From assembly GCF_029893965.1 (NCBI RefSeq), contig NZ_JARXXP010000040.1:1-38658 (forward strand): a stretch of DNA of 38,658 bases. The letters are read 5' to 3'. The notes below the pieces were generated by a model. The model worked only from the letters and a program-made list of their open reading frames with translations, had not been told where the DNA came from and made no database searches. This DNA is from Paenibacillus sp. PastM-3 (GTDB lineage Bacteria; Bacillota; Bacilli; Paenibacillales; Paenibacillaceae). Position numbers and translations under genes: made by a program. The stretch's first letter is position 1, and every line of letters begins with the position of its first letter. Positions 23,036 through 30,903 of the stretch are shown here, piece after piece.

Positions 23036-23616
23036 TGCCTCTGCACAATTCCTTGTGTAACGTAGGGGTAGTCGATCTGCTGCTTCACCGTCAGCATGGC
23101 CTCTTCACCGGCCAGCAGTGACAGCACATACAGCCCCAGATCTATTGATGTAGAGACGCCGCCGCCAGTAATGATGTTACCGTCCTGAACGATCCGCGCT
23201 TTCACGACATTGGCGCAGTAGGGCGACAGAAGCTCATAGGCAGACGGATGTGAAGTTGCACTGCGGCCAGCCAGAAAACCGGCGGCGCCTAGCAGCAGCG
23301 AACCGGTGCACACAGATATTTTGTAGGGAACTTCTGCTGCACTCTGAAGCCACTTTATGTATTCAGCGTCATCCCGGAGTTTTCTGGTTCCAAGGCCGCC
23401 CGGTACAAAAATCAGATCATAATCTGATAAGTCAGGCTGCACTCGTCCTATTTTGACTGTTAAACCCAATTCATCCGATATTTCTTCCCGCATTCCGCAA
23501 ATATCCCATTCCAGCCCTTCTCCGGCCTCAAACTGCCCCAAACGATAGATCACATCATAGAAGCCCGCGAAATCCAGAAACGTAACTCCATCGAAAAGAA
23601 TAAAAGCTATTTTCAC
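23032..23616 (-). CDS. DJ-1/PfpI family protein (isonitrile hydratase-like)
   Basis: A 194-residue protein of the DJ-1/PfpI superfamily. It begins VKIAFILFDGVTFLDFAGFY, and Asp15 corresponds to the Asp found in isocyanide hydratases. The nucleophile elbow is SVCTGSLLLGAAGFLAG (Cys103), followed by ATSHPSAYELLS and a C-terminal DGNIITGGGVSTSIDLGLYV. Start is GTG at 23616, chosen because a run of G (GGGGGGGG) lies 4-5 nt upstream and the family N-terminus begins there. Known relatives are isonitrile hydratases and transcription-regulator-associated amidase-like proteins; the substrate is not certain. It overlaps the next gene by 4 nt. Confidence 0.85.
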   Translation of the reverse strand: MKIAFILFDGVTFLDFAGFYDVIYRLGQFEAGEGLEWDICGMREEISDELGLTVKIGRVQPDLSDYDLIFVPGGLGTRKLRDDAEYIKWLQSAAEVPYKISVCTGSLLLGAAGFLAGRSATSHPSAYELLSPYCANVVKARIVQDGNIITGGGVSTSIDLGLYVLSLLAGEEAMLTVKQQIDYPYVTQGIVQRQ

Positions 23617-23643
23617 GCTGCCCCCCCCTTTTTCGATCCAACA

Positions 23644-23676
23644 ATAAAACAGCAAGGGCTGCCCCGGACAGCCCTT
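23644..23676 (-). terminator. Terminator of the methionine aminopeptidase gene
   Basis: AAGGGCTG/CAGCCCTT with a 7-nt loop, followed by GCTGTTTTATTG on the minus strand. Confidence 0.8.
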
Positions 23677-23744
23677 AACCTGACTACCGGAACAGCCCCA
23701 GATGCAAATCTGTATAACTTCACGCTGCTTATAGAGTGCAGTTC

Positions 23745-24491
23745 TTATGCGCTCGTCAAAATAATCGGCTTGCCTTTGGTCACGATAATCGTATGCTCAA
23801 ACTGGGCAACCCGGCTGCCCCCCTTGACGCTGAGGGTCCATCCGTCACTTTGCTGTTCCGCAAAATCATCGCCGGTACTCAGGAAAGGCTCCACCGTAAT
23901 GACCTGGCCCTCTTTCAGCACCGTCGTTACACGCGGATTATAAAACGGCAGGATTTCAAACGGTTTTTCATGCAGCGCTTTGCCGATCCCGTGGCTGCAC
24001 AGGTTGCGGATGACCTTATAGCCGCGTTTACCGGCCTCCAGCTCCATCACACGGCCGATTTCATTCACCTTCATCCCCGCCCGCAGATGGTTGATTACAC
24101 TCATCATAGTCTCCTCTGTACTGCGGCACAGGTGAAGCAGCTTCTCATTATAGGGCGGGAGCTGAAAGGAGACTCCGGCATCTGCATAATAGCCGTTTAA
24201 TACCGCCGAGACATCAATGTTAATCAGGTCGCCGGGCTGGATAACCCGCGGGCCGGGTATCCCGTGGGCCACTTCATCGTTAATACTGATACAGGTGCTC
24301 CCCGGAAAATCATAGGTTACTTTTGGTGCTGACTTCGCGCCAAACTGCTCCAGCAGCGCTGCGCCAATCCCGTCAAGCTCGGCTGTTGTCATACCGGGCA
24401 CTACCTGCTTCCTCATCTCGGCAATGGTATGTCCGACCACTTTACCTGCTGCCTGAAGACCTTGCAAATCTTGTGCATTATCGCTTGTCAT
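23745..24491 (-). CDS. map: Type I methionine aminopeptidase
   Basis: A 248-residue cytoplasmic metalloprotease that removes N-terminal methionine from nascent proteins. All metal ligands of the pita-bread fold are present: Asp93 (NIDVSA), Asp104 (YADAG), His167 (CSHGIGK), Glu201 (ITVEPF) and Glu232 (QFEHTI). The substrate-binding His in EVAHGIP is also present. The start at 24491 is ATG with AAGGA about 10 nt upstream; an in-frame GTG 9 nt earlier sits too close to that site. It is not in the ribosomal-protein cluster where the housekeeping map lies in Bacillales, so this is probably a second copy of the YflG/MapB kind. Confidence 0.93.
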   Translation of the reverse strand: MTSDNAQDLQGLQAAGKVVGHTIAEMRKQVVPGMTTAELDGIGAALLEQFGAKSAPKVTYDFPGSTCISINDEVAHGIPGPRVIQPGDLINIDVSAVLNGYYADAGVSFQLPPYNEKLLHLCRSTEETMMSVINHLRAGMKVNEIGRVMELEAGKRGYKVIRNLCSHGIGKALHEKPFEILPFYNPRVTTVLKEGQVITVEPFLSTGDDFAEQQSDGWTLSVKGGSRVAQFEHTIIVTKGKPIILTSA

Positions 24492-24519
24492 CCAGTCCAC
24501 TTCCTTAAATTAATTAGCT

Positions 24520-25200
24520 TCATTGAACCCGTTGAAATACAGCGCCATCCCAGCGGTATGTATGAACCGCCAGCCGGCCGGTTGAATTATCATAATGGCT
24601 TGCCGTAAAGCCTTCTGCGGTTTCGGTCAGCTTTACGGAATACCTATCAGTGCTGCTTATGAACAGTTCCGGAGTCCGCTCAACGGCCAGCTCCTGAATT
24701 GAGCAATCCTTGCTGATCGCAAAAAGCCTATAAAAGTTACCATTGCTTGAGCCGTATTGCCCAATCGTAAAATCCGGATTGCCGTCGCCGTTATAATCAC
24801 CGAATTCAATCTGGAACAAATCATTAAATTGTAATTCTTCATTATATTGATCACTTAATGGAAAAGTGTGCAGAAGCACTCCATCTTCCCCTGTGATGCT
24901 CAGACGGAAGTCGCCGCTCCAGCTTCTGCCGCCAGTCGCAGAGAGTGCATTCCAGTCCTCCAGGTACGTGCCTCTGATCAGCTCCAGATTCAAGTATCCG
25001 GGTATGCCAGCCACCTGAAGCAGCGGATTGCGTGACAAGGTGAAGGGACTGTCTATGGTAATGTCCGCCTGCAATGACACAGCTCCAGCTTCTGCCTGCG
25101 CCCCACTGATCCACCGGGCATTAATATAACCGAAATCATTGGTAATGCCTGTTAATAAAATCATCAATAACACTGGTACGATAAGCAGAAGCCGTCTCAC
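24520..25200 (-). CDS. Exported FG-GAP/VCBS-like repeat protein
   Basis: A 226-residue protein with an N-terminal hydrophobic segment (MRRLLLIVPVLLMILLTG), probably an uncleaved anchor or signal peptide without a lipobox. The exported part contains FGDYNGDGNPDFTIGQYG, the DxNxDGxxD calcium-binding signature of FG-GAP/VCBS repeats, as a single copy rather than the propeller set of seven. Start is GTG at 25200, supported by TTGGAGG 8 nt upstream; an ATG 21 nt earlier would bury that site. It lies between map and the SGNH hydrolase. Function unknown; related Paenibacillus proteins are surface or spore-associated. Confidence 0.75.
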   Translation of the reverse strand: MRRLLLIVPVLLMILLTGITNDFGYINARWISGAQAEAGAVSLQADITIDSPFTLSRNPLLQVAGIPGYLNLELIRGTYLEDWNALSATGGRSWSGDFRLSITGEDGVLLHTFPLSDQYNEELQFNDLFQIEFGDYNGDGNPDFTIGQYGSSNGNFYRLFAISKDCSIQELAVERTPELFISSTDRYSVKLTETAEGFTASHYDNSTGRLAVHTYRWDGAVFQRVQ

Positions 25201-25292
25201 AGGCTCCACCTCCAAGTCCATATGTATCCATCCATTATAACAGTCTCCGGCAGCATAATAAAATAAACACCGTAAACGCCGGGCTGTCAGCC

Positions 25293-25339
25293 AAAAAAAA
25301 GACCGGTCCGCAGCTTTAACCTTGACGGATCAGTCTTTT
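25293..25339 (-). terminator. Terminator of the SGNH hydrolase gene
   Basis: On the minus strand AAAGACTGATCCG pairs with CGGACCGGTCTTT, followed by eight T residues. Confidence 0.8.
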
Positions 25340-25361
25340 GTTCATTCACAGCTGTATGAGG

Positions 25362-25991
25362 CTATTGGACCGCTCCAACCGCTTTCAGCCAGGCCTCGGC
25401 GATCAGAGCGTGGCCGGCTGGAGAAGGATGAACGCCGTCACCCGCCCAGAATGCAGGCTCCGCCTTGACTGATGCGGCCGCGAACAAACCGTCCAGCTGG
25501 ACAAGCACTGCACCGTATTCCCTTGCCAGCGATCGCACCACATGGATTTTCGGGTCCAGATCCGTGCGCCAGCCCTTCCGGTCCTCCGGCACGGGAAGGA
25601 CGAACGGCTCAACCAGCACCAGCCTGGCATCCGTCGCCGCCTTGGTCCTTTCAATCAGATCCCGGTAAGCAGCTTCAAATTCCGCTGCTGTTGTCTCAAA
25701 GCCTGAATCATACCAGCGCCATGTATCATTTATTCCGATATAGACCGATACCCAATCCGGCTTCAGCTCCAGGCAATCCTTGTCCCAGCGGCGCTGCAGG
25801 TCGCTCACCCGGTTGCCGTTAATCCCGCGGTTATATACCGTCAGCTTCTTCTCCGGATATTGCAGTCCAAGCCGGGCGGCTGCCATCAGTGCGTAACCGC
25901 TTCCAAGTGACCCGGCATCCATGTAATCCCGTCCGCAGTCCGTAATGCTGTCGCCGATAAATACGATCACATCATTGTCTTTGAACCCCAT
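25362..25991 (-). CDS. SGNH/GDSL hydrolase, acetylxylan-esterase-like
   Basis: A 209-residue serine hydrolase without signal peptide. Block I is VIVFIGDSITDCG (nucleophile Ser15), block II NRGINGNRVSDL (oxyanion Gly), block III VYIGINDTW (Asn88), and block V GDGVHPSPAGH (Asp185 and His188). The overall pattern, including KPDWVSVYIGINDTWR and the RRW segment, resembles Geobacillus stearothermophilus Axe2, an intracellular acetylxylan esterase that deacetylates xylo-oligosaccharides. Substrate assignment is inference. It is monocistronic with its own terminator, and a TATAAT box (26042-26037, minus) lies about 46 nt upstream without a clear -35. Confidence 0.87.
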   Translation of the reverse strand: MGFKDNDVIVFIGDSITDCGRDYMDAGSLGSGYALMAAARLGLQYPEKKLTVYNRGINGNRVSDLQRRWDKDCLELKPDWVSVYIGINDTWRWYDSGFETTAAEFEAAYRDLIERTKAATDARLVLVEPFVLPVPEDRKGWRTDLDPKIHVVRSLAREYGAVLVQLDGLFAAASVKAEPAFWAGDGVHPSPAGHALIAEAWLKAVGAVQ

Positions 25992-26113
25992 ATCTCAAAT
26001 CCTCCTAAACGGAATTAGATTGATATAAACAAGGCTATTATAGCAAAGGGAGCAGAATAGTACAGCGGATATTTTCCATAACCCGGAAAAACAATAACAA
26101 ACTGACTAAAACA

Positions 26114-26178
26114 CAAAACCCCCTCATATCCTCCTGTGCCTGTACAGGCATGAACGCTTCAGGATGATCGAGGGGGCT
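26114..26178 (-). terminator. Terminator of the DUF1641-ndh operon
   Basis: On the minus strand CCCCCTCGATCATCCT pairs with AGGATATGAGGGGG, followed by TTTTGTGTTTT. Confidence 0.8.
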
Positions 26179-26214
26179 TAAAGATGCCTTTAAGAATTAC
26201 AGCGCGGCAAAGGA

Positions 26215-27393
26215 TTAATAAGCCAGACTGAACAGGCCTTTAATGTGAGTCAGGTAACGGATATTGCTGGCTTCCTTCATCATGGTTGCAGGCAGGCCTT
26301 TGAGCGGAGTCGAGCTGCCTCCGATAATGGCTACCCCGTCTTTACGGCCAAGGCTGGCAAGTGTCCCCGAGTTAATCGGGCTGAACGTTTCCAGCGACTT
26401 GTCGTTCAGGGCTGCATACAGATTATAACCAATCAGCTCACCCATCTGCCAGGCGATCTGTGCAGTTGGCGGGTATGGACGGCCGTCAGCCGCGAAGTAA
26501 ACGGCGCTGTCTCCGGCAACAAATACATCCTTGTGCGAGGTGGACTGCAGATAATCATTGACGGTCGCCCGTCCGCGGTTGACCTCAAGTCCGGATTCGC
26601 CAACCAGCGGATTACCTTGCACCCCTCCGGTCCAGACGAACGTATTGGCAACGATCTTTTGACCGTCCTTGAGGTCAATGGTGTTGCCTTCAACGTTGGT
26701 TACAGGAAGGCCTGTCAGGAACTGTACTCCGCGTGCTTCAAGGCTGGTTGTCGCACGCTCTATCAGGTGATCCGGCAGTACCGGCAGAATCTTAGGACCG
26801 GCTTCAACGAGCAGAAGCTTGATTTCCTTAGGATCAACCCCGTACTTTCTGGTCAGCTTAGGCAGTACATCAGCAATTTCACCAACTAGCTCGACACCGG
26901 TAAGGCCGCCGCCGCCGATCAGAATGGTTGCATCCGCCGAATTTTTGCTTTTCGCATATTCAGCGATTTTATTTTCAATGTGGGCATGAATGTTCTTGGC
27001 ATCCTCTGCAGATTTCAGGACCATGCTGTACTGCTCCAGGCCAGGTATTCCAAAATAAGCGGTTGTGCTGCCAAGGCCGACAACAAGCGCATCATAAGAA
27101 AGGGTTGAGCCGTCAGACAGGCTGATCTGCTTATCGTCTACAGAGAACGATTTCACCTTGGCGATTTTGAGATCAATATCCTTGCCGGCAAACAGCTTAA
27201 CGAGCGGCATGGCAATGGCCTTCTCCGAGATGCTGCCGGCAGCCAGGCGGTGAAGCTCCGTAATGATCTGATGGGTCGGGTATTGATTGACCACGGTAAC
27301 TCTTGCTTCTGCTTTGCTCATATATTTACGCACAGTCAGCGCGCTCAGCAAGCCGCCGTACCCTGCACCCAGAATAACGATATGTTTTGACAT
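26215..27393 (-). CDS. ndh: Type II NADH dehydrogenase
   Basis: A 392-residue non-proton-pumping NADH:quinone oxidoreductase, a peripheral membrane flavoprotein. The N-terminal FAD-binding site is HIVILGAGYGGLLSALTV, the second Rossmann fold for NADH is ATILIGGGGLTGVELVGEIAD, and the FAD-contact region is KDVFVAGDSA followed by PPTAQIAWQMGELIGYN. It feeds electrons from NADH to menaquinone. The start at 27393 is ATG with GGAGGAAAAAG just upstream. The DUF1641 gene precedes it by about 45 nt, the same order as B. subtilis yjlC-ndh, which is under Rex control. The Rex-like box upstream fits that scheme. Confidence 0.92.
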   Translation of the reverse strand: MSKHIVILGAGYGGLLSALTVRKYMSKAEARVTVVNQYPTHQIITELHRLAAGSISEKAIAMPLVKLFAGKDIDLKIAKVKSFSVDDKQISLSDGSTLSYDALVVGLGSTTAYFGIPGLEQYSMVLKSAEDAKNIHAHIENKIAEYAKSKNSADATILIGGGGLTGVELVGEIADVLPKLTRKYGVDPKEIKLLLVEAGPKILPVLPDHLIERATTSLEARGVQFLTGLPVTNVEGNTIDLKDGQKIVANTFVWTGGVQGNPLVGESGLEVNRGRATVNDYLQSTSHKDVFVAGDSAVYFAADGRPYPPTAQIAWQMGELIGYNLYAALNDKSLETFSPINSGTLASLGRKDGVAIIGGSSTPLKGLPATMMKEASNIRYLTHIKGLFSLAY

Positions 27394-27438
27394 TCTTTTT
27401 CCTCCGTCCATACATGTGTAATTATTTAAGTATTCAGG

Positions 27439-27882
27439 CTATTTCTGTGTGCTGCGTTCGCCGCTGACTTGAAGATAAGCGTTCATGAAACGGAGCATCT
27501 TCTGCACCTGAGGGTCCTTGATCATTTTCATCATGCCGAAAAGGCTGATGTTTTCCGTACTTGCCTCAGCCCGGTCTTTTGCTTCAATAACTGTAGCTGC
27601 CATGTTTTTAACCGACCCTACAACCGGCTCGGCAATTTCTTTAATAGCACCAACTGTATCATTCTTGAGCACCTCATCCGTTGCAACCGCCTGTACAAAA
27701 TCAAAGGATTTCGATAATACTCCGACCATTTGGGTAAGCTTCGGCAGCTCCTGCACCAGCAGTGTCAGCGATTCCTGAACCTCCGGCTTCAGCAGCTGCT
27801 CCAGCAGATCCTCCTTAGGGTTCTTTGCTGCGGCTGCTGCTTGCTCCTGTTCAGGCACTGTTTGCGTATTCGTTTCTGACAT
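27439..27882 (-). CDS. DUF1641 family protein (YjlC-like)
   Basis: A 147-residue cytoplasmic protein. A Gln/Ala/Glu-rich start (EQEQAAAAAKNPKED) precedes the DUF1641 core with LLVQELPKLTQMVGVLSK, TVGAIKEIAEPVVG and a C-terminal SLFGMMKMIKDPQVQKMLRF. The start is ATG at 27882 with GAAGGAGAG 8 nt upstream; an in-frame ATG 33 nt earlier lacks one. Family members lie next to ndh or formate dehydrogenase genes; the molecular role is unknown. It is the first gene of a two-gene operon with ndh, preceded by a TATAAT box and a Rex-like site. Confidence 0.85.
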   Translation of the reverse strand: MSETNTQTVPEQEQAAAAAKNPKEDLLEQLLKPEVQESLTLLVQELPKLTQMVGVLSKSFDFVQAVATDEVLKNDTVGAIKEIAEPVVGSVKNMAATVIEAKDRAEASTENISLFGMMKMIKDPQVQKMLRFMNAYLQVSGERSTQK

Positions 27883-27948
27883 TTTAGTCTCTCCTTCACA
27901 TTGACATAACTGCATTTTTCTAATCTAACTCACAAAGTCAGTGTGCCT

Positions 27949-27981
27949 ATTATACCACCGTTCTTGTTAAATATGTCACAA
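27949..27981 (-). promoter_or_regulatory. Promoter with Rex-like operator before DUF1641-ndh
   Basis: On the minus strand TATAAT lies at 27954-27949. Directly upstream, covering the -35 position, is TTGTGACATATTTAACAA (27981-27964), which matches the Rex consensus TTGTGA-N6-TCACAA at all but one defined position. Rex represses ndh at high NAD+/NADH in B. subtilis. Confidence 0.75.
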
Positions 27982-28005
27982 AGTTTTTACCCGTATAGCC
28001 TTATT

Positions 28006-28023
28006 TTGTGATAATAATCACTT
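28006..28023 (+). promoter_or_regulatory. Second Rex- or Fnr-like palindrome
   Basis: TTGTGATAATAATCACTT: the core TGTGA-N6-TCACT fits the Bacillus Fnr consensus, and with two end mismatches the Rex consensus. A TATAAT box follows at 28025. It lies between ndh and nitroreductase promoters and could serve either. Confidence 0.55.
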
Positions 28024-28090
28024 CTATAATGTCATTTTCTCGAATTTACTTCTTTTTATAAAAAAATTTATGAATCCATGCTTAAAAGCA

Positions 28091-28119
28091 TTGACGATCC
28101 ATACACACCATGTTATCTT
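28091..28119 (+). promoter_or_regulatory. Sigma-A-like promoter of the nitroreductase gene
   Basis: TTGACG, 17 bp, TATCTT. Downstream AACTAAATGTAAGTT (28130-28144) is an imperfect inverted repeat that could bind a thiol- or quinone-sensing repressor. Confidence 0.55.
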
Positions 28120-28204
28120 TAGCAAGTAACTAAATGTAAGTTTATTATAAAACATCAGCTATTGATTTTTATTAACCAATACATAAGCTAACGGAGGCAT
28201 AACA

Positions 28205-28822
28205 ATGAGTACTTTTTCAGATTTAGTTCAAGCCCGCAGATCCGCCATGAATTTTGTTGAAGGTGTTACGATTACCAAATCAGAGCTGGAGGAGATGTTC
28301 TCCCTTGCCCGCCTGGCCCCTTCCAGCAACAATCTGCAGCACGCCCATTACAAGGTAGTTACCGATCCTGCCGTCAAAGAGCAGCTCCGCAAGGATGCTT
28401 ATAATCAGTATAAGGTACATACCGCTTCAGCTGTCATCCTCGTGTACGGGGACAAAAATGCCTACCTGCAGGCGCCGGAGATCTACAGCGGTCTTAAGCT
28501 GCTTGGCGCCATGAGCCAGGAGGAATACGACAGTACCATCCAGTCTATCAACGATGCTTATGAAGGCAACGAAGCTTTCCAGCGCGATGAAGCAATCCGC
28601 AATGCCTCCTTGTCTGCTATGCAGTTCATGCTGATCGCCAAGGACAGAGGCTGGGATACATGCCCGATGATCGGATTTGTACCGGAGGCGGTCAATGCAA
28701 CACTCCAAGTGCCCGACAATCTTGTTCCCGTCCTGATGATAACAATCGGCAAGGACAACAAGCACAAAATCAGACCGCGTGGCTACCGCAAGCCTGTTAA
28801 TGAATTCGTGGAATTCATCTGA
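28205..28822 (+). CDS. Nitroreductase family protein (MhqN-like)
   Basis: A 205-residue FMN-dependent oxidoreductase of the nitroreductase fold. The FMN phosphate/ribose contact is VQARRSAMNF at the N-terminus, ARLAPSSNNLQHAHYKV is the second conserved block, and the C-terminal IGKDNKHKIRPRGYRKPVNEFV completes the site. It probably reduces quinones or nitro compounds with NAD(P)H in the cytoplasm; the closest described group is MhqN/YodC of B. subtilis, part of the electrophile response. The ribosome-binding site ACGGAGG is 8 nt upstream of ATG. It is monocistronic with its own terminator and divergent from the DUF1641-ndh operon. Confidence 0.88.
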   Translation: MSTFSDLVQARRSAMNFVEGVTITKSELEEMFSLARLAPSSNNLQHAHYKVVTDPAVKEQLRKDAYNQYKVHTASAVILVYGDKNAYLQAPEIYSGLKLLGAMSQEEYDSTIQSINDAYEGNEAFQRDEAIRNASLSAMQFMLIAKDRGWDTCPMIGFVPEAVNATLQVPDNLVPVLMITIGKDNKHKIRPRGYRKPVNEFVEFI

Positions 28823-28858
28823 TTCAGCTCCTGCTGTATGAATTGTAGGATATACCAT

Positions 28859-28893
28859 AAAGCCCTCCGTCATGACGCGGAAGGCTTTTTTTC
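28859..28893 (+). terminator. Terminator of the nitroreductase gene
   Basis: AAAGCCCTCCG pairs with CGGAAGGCTTT, followed by TTTTC. The next 250 nt (28894-29147) hold no recognised gene or promoter. Confidence 0.8.
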
Positions 28894-29147
28894 TGTTTAC
28901 ATCCTCTCTAAAAAACGGAAGAACTGCTTGATCGGCTTGGGTCATAGAGTGTAAATTAATATTGAGAAGATAGAAACCTCTAGTTATTATTATAGCAAGG
29001 AATAATCTTCTTGAATGAGCGAATTTAGTGGACTACGATTGTGTTCTTGGAAGATGAATTCAGACCATCAGACTCTATTGTTTCAACTAACGGGAAACGG
29101 CAAAAGCGAGAAAATACGGTGTATTATCTGCTAAGGGGAATATGAAT

Positions 29148-29981
29148 ATGAATTTACAAGAAGTATGTGATTGTATTTGCTTACCGGATCAAATTAAAAT
29201 AACAGTACTTAACTTTGCAAACAGATTCGATGAAAAGACCGTAGAGCCCTATTCTGCTGCCCTGTATGATCGATCCACCCGGGAAAAGGCAGTTAAAGAT
29301 ATAGCTGAGGTTCTGGGGGACGATCCGGATGGGAGCAAAATGCTGACTTTCATGCTTCTTCGCGCAGCTGAGGCACATAAGGAATACGGAAAAAGAGGAA
29401 TCAGCGAGACCATTTTTACGGATACGATGAAGTTCTGTACAAGATTCGTTGAGGAGCATTACAAGGTGCATGGAACATATGCGTTTGTGTGGGGATGGTG
29501 GTTTCCAAGACAGCTTTCGCTTCACGAATTCCGCATCGGCGCCCTTGAGTACGAAATGATCGAGAATGAAGACAAGAAGTTAATCAATATCCATATCCCC
29601 GCTGATGCGGATATGAGGCGCGAAAGCTTGCGGAAGTCCTATGAAGACGCCAGGGTATTTTTCGCTAAATATTACCCGGAGTACGGACAGTCCGATATGG
29701 TGTGCAGTTCCTGGCTGCTTTCCCCTGCCCTTGCTGAGCTGCTGCCGGAAAACTCGAATATCGTCTGCTTTCAGAAGGCGTTCGACTTGACCCGTATAGA
29801 TGAGACGAAAGACAGCGCAATCAGATGGGTTTATGGAAGGACAGATCTTCCCATACACGATCTTCCGGAACGTACATCCCTGCAGAAAAAAATCAAAGCC
29901 CGCATGTTGGAAGGCGGCATCATCGGCGCTGCCGATGGAAAACTTCTTGCAGACCCTTGGAACACTTTACAGGAATTCTAA
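29148..29981 (+). CDS. Two-domain acyltransferase (NAT_N/GNAT_C type)
   Basis: A 277-residue protein with a helical N-terminal domain (about 1-115, NAT_N-like) and a C-terminal GNAT-related domain (about 115-277). The latter contains WGWWFPRQLSLHEFRIGALEYE, INIHIPADADM, SSWLLSPALAELLPENSNI and a closing LEGGIIGAADGKL. This arrangement is recognised as an acyltransferase family whose substrate is unknown. The second of two in-frame ATGs (29148) is preferred because AAGGGG lies 9 nt upstream; the first, at 29142, is only 3 nt from it. It is monocistronic and followed by a strong hairpin. Confidence 0.75.
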   Translation: MNLQEVCDCICLPDQIKITVLNFANRFDEKTVEPYSAALYDRSTREKAVKDIAEVLGDDPDGSKMLTFMLLRAAEAHKEYGKRGISETIFTDTMKFCTRFVEEHYKVHGTYAFVWGWWFPRQLSLHEFRIGALEYEMIENEDKKLINIHIPADADMRRESLRKSYEDARVFFAKYYPEYGQSDMVCSSWLLSPALAELLPENSNIVCFQKAFDLTRIDETKDSAIRWVYGRTDLPIHDLPERTSLQKKIKARMLEGGIIGAADGKLLADPWNTLQEF

Positions 29982-30001
29982 GGAAGAACGATTGTTGAAC
30001 A

Positions 30002-30049
30002 ATAAGGGGTTTCACATATTAGATATGACTAGTATGTGAAGCCCCTTAT
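30002..30049. terminator. Long stem-loop between convergent genes
   Basis: ATAAGGGGTTTCACATA pairs with TATGTGAAGCCCCTTAT (17 pairs, one G-U). It separates the plus-strand acyltransferase gene from the convergent minus-strand gene. U-tracts are poor on both sides. Confidence 0.65.
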
Positions 30050-30084
30050 CAGTAGCGAAATTCTTTATATTTTTGTGTCAGTGC

Positions 30085-30708
30085 TTATTTTGCGTATTGC
30101 AGAATGGCAATTGCCGCCCGCTCACGCCGGTCCGCGTCTTCCGAATGCAGAGCTTCTTTCAAGACAGCCACAGCTTTGAGAACCGTCACCTCATCCACCA
30201 GCGCACGTCTTCCTTCAGCTCCTGAATCGGCCATGCCCGACCCTTCAATCCACAGCTCTATTCTGGCCGCCGGCAAGGTGCCGCGGTACCGGGAGATCTG
30301 GCCTTCCTCTGCAAGCAGTTCAGCTGCTTCCGGGTTCAGCGCGCTTTGCGGAATGCTCTTCAGCCAGGTTACGCCCCGGCGGTGGCAGCGTCCATCATCT
30401 GCTTTATCATAAGTATCGTCGTAGAAATAATCCCCCAAGTCTCCGAGATGCACCCACTGCCCGTCGGCAACCAGTACATAATCCCCGTCCTGCATCTCAT
30501 GCACGAACAGATTCAGATCGGCAACTGCCGTCTCAAGCTCCTGCCCCTGATAAGCTCCGCTCTTCAGCAGCCTGACCAGCATTTCCTCCGGACTGGCCGC
30601 TTCCAGATTTCCGGTGCCCGGATACCCGATACATATATAGTTATTCTCCAGAAACTCTGCAATCCGCTCCACGCCCAGCGGCGATGTTTTCATCTGAAAC
30701 AGCTTCAT
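30085..30708 (-). CDS. Stand-alone protein with an EVE/Mrr-N-like domain
   Basis: A 207-residue soluble protein. Residues 1-125 have the pattern of the small beta-rich domain found in front of some restriction endonucleases: LFQMKTSPLGVERIAEFL, YICIGYPGTGNLE, FVHEMQDGDYVLVADG, WVHLGDLGDYFYDD and RGVTWLKSIPQSALNP. The C-terminal part (about 160-207) is helical (VLKAVAVLKEALHSEDADRR). No nuclease motif (PD-(D/E)xK) is visible, so it is not a complete restriction enzyme. The start at 30708 has GAGGAG 6 nt upstream. It has no methyltransferase neighbour. Binding of modified DNA or RNA bases is a hypothesis from the domain resemblance. Confidence 0.6.
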   Translation of the reverse strand: MKLFQMKTSPLGVERIAEFLENNYICIGYPGTGNLEAASPEEMLVRLLKSGAYQGQELETAVADLNLFVHEMQDGDYVLVADGQWVHLGDLGDYFYDDTYDKADDGRCHRRGVTWLKSIPQSALNPEAAELLAEEGQISRYRGTLPAARIELWIEGSGMADSGAEGRRALVDEVTVLKAVAVLKEALHSEDADRRERAAIAILQYAK

Positions 30709-30868
30709 TGATACTCCTCCTCTATTGGCTACATTATACAGGATTGATCCCAATAGGTATTACCCAGAGTGCAAGCTGCGGATGATGAAAAACTAAGAAC
30801 ACAGCAGAATAATAGCGCTTACAAGAGAATGAATTGAAAAATAGTAACATTTTTAAGGATTAGCGCTT

Positions 30869-30897
30869 TTTACAGCCCAGTCATCCCCGGGTATACT
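30869..30897 (+). promoter_or_regulatory. Promoter of the candidate noncoding RNA
   Basis: TTTACA, 17 bp, TATACT. It matches sigma-A consensus at five of six bases in each hexamer and points into a 500-nt stretch without a recognisable gene. Confidence 0.7.
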
Positions 30898-30903
30898 AAA
30901 GAC

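Noticed and set aside
24520..25200. Integrin-like FG-GAP beta-propeller
   Set aside because: Only one calcium-binding FG-GAP motif is visible and the protein is too short for a seven-bladed propeller.
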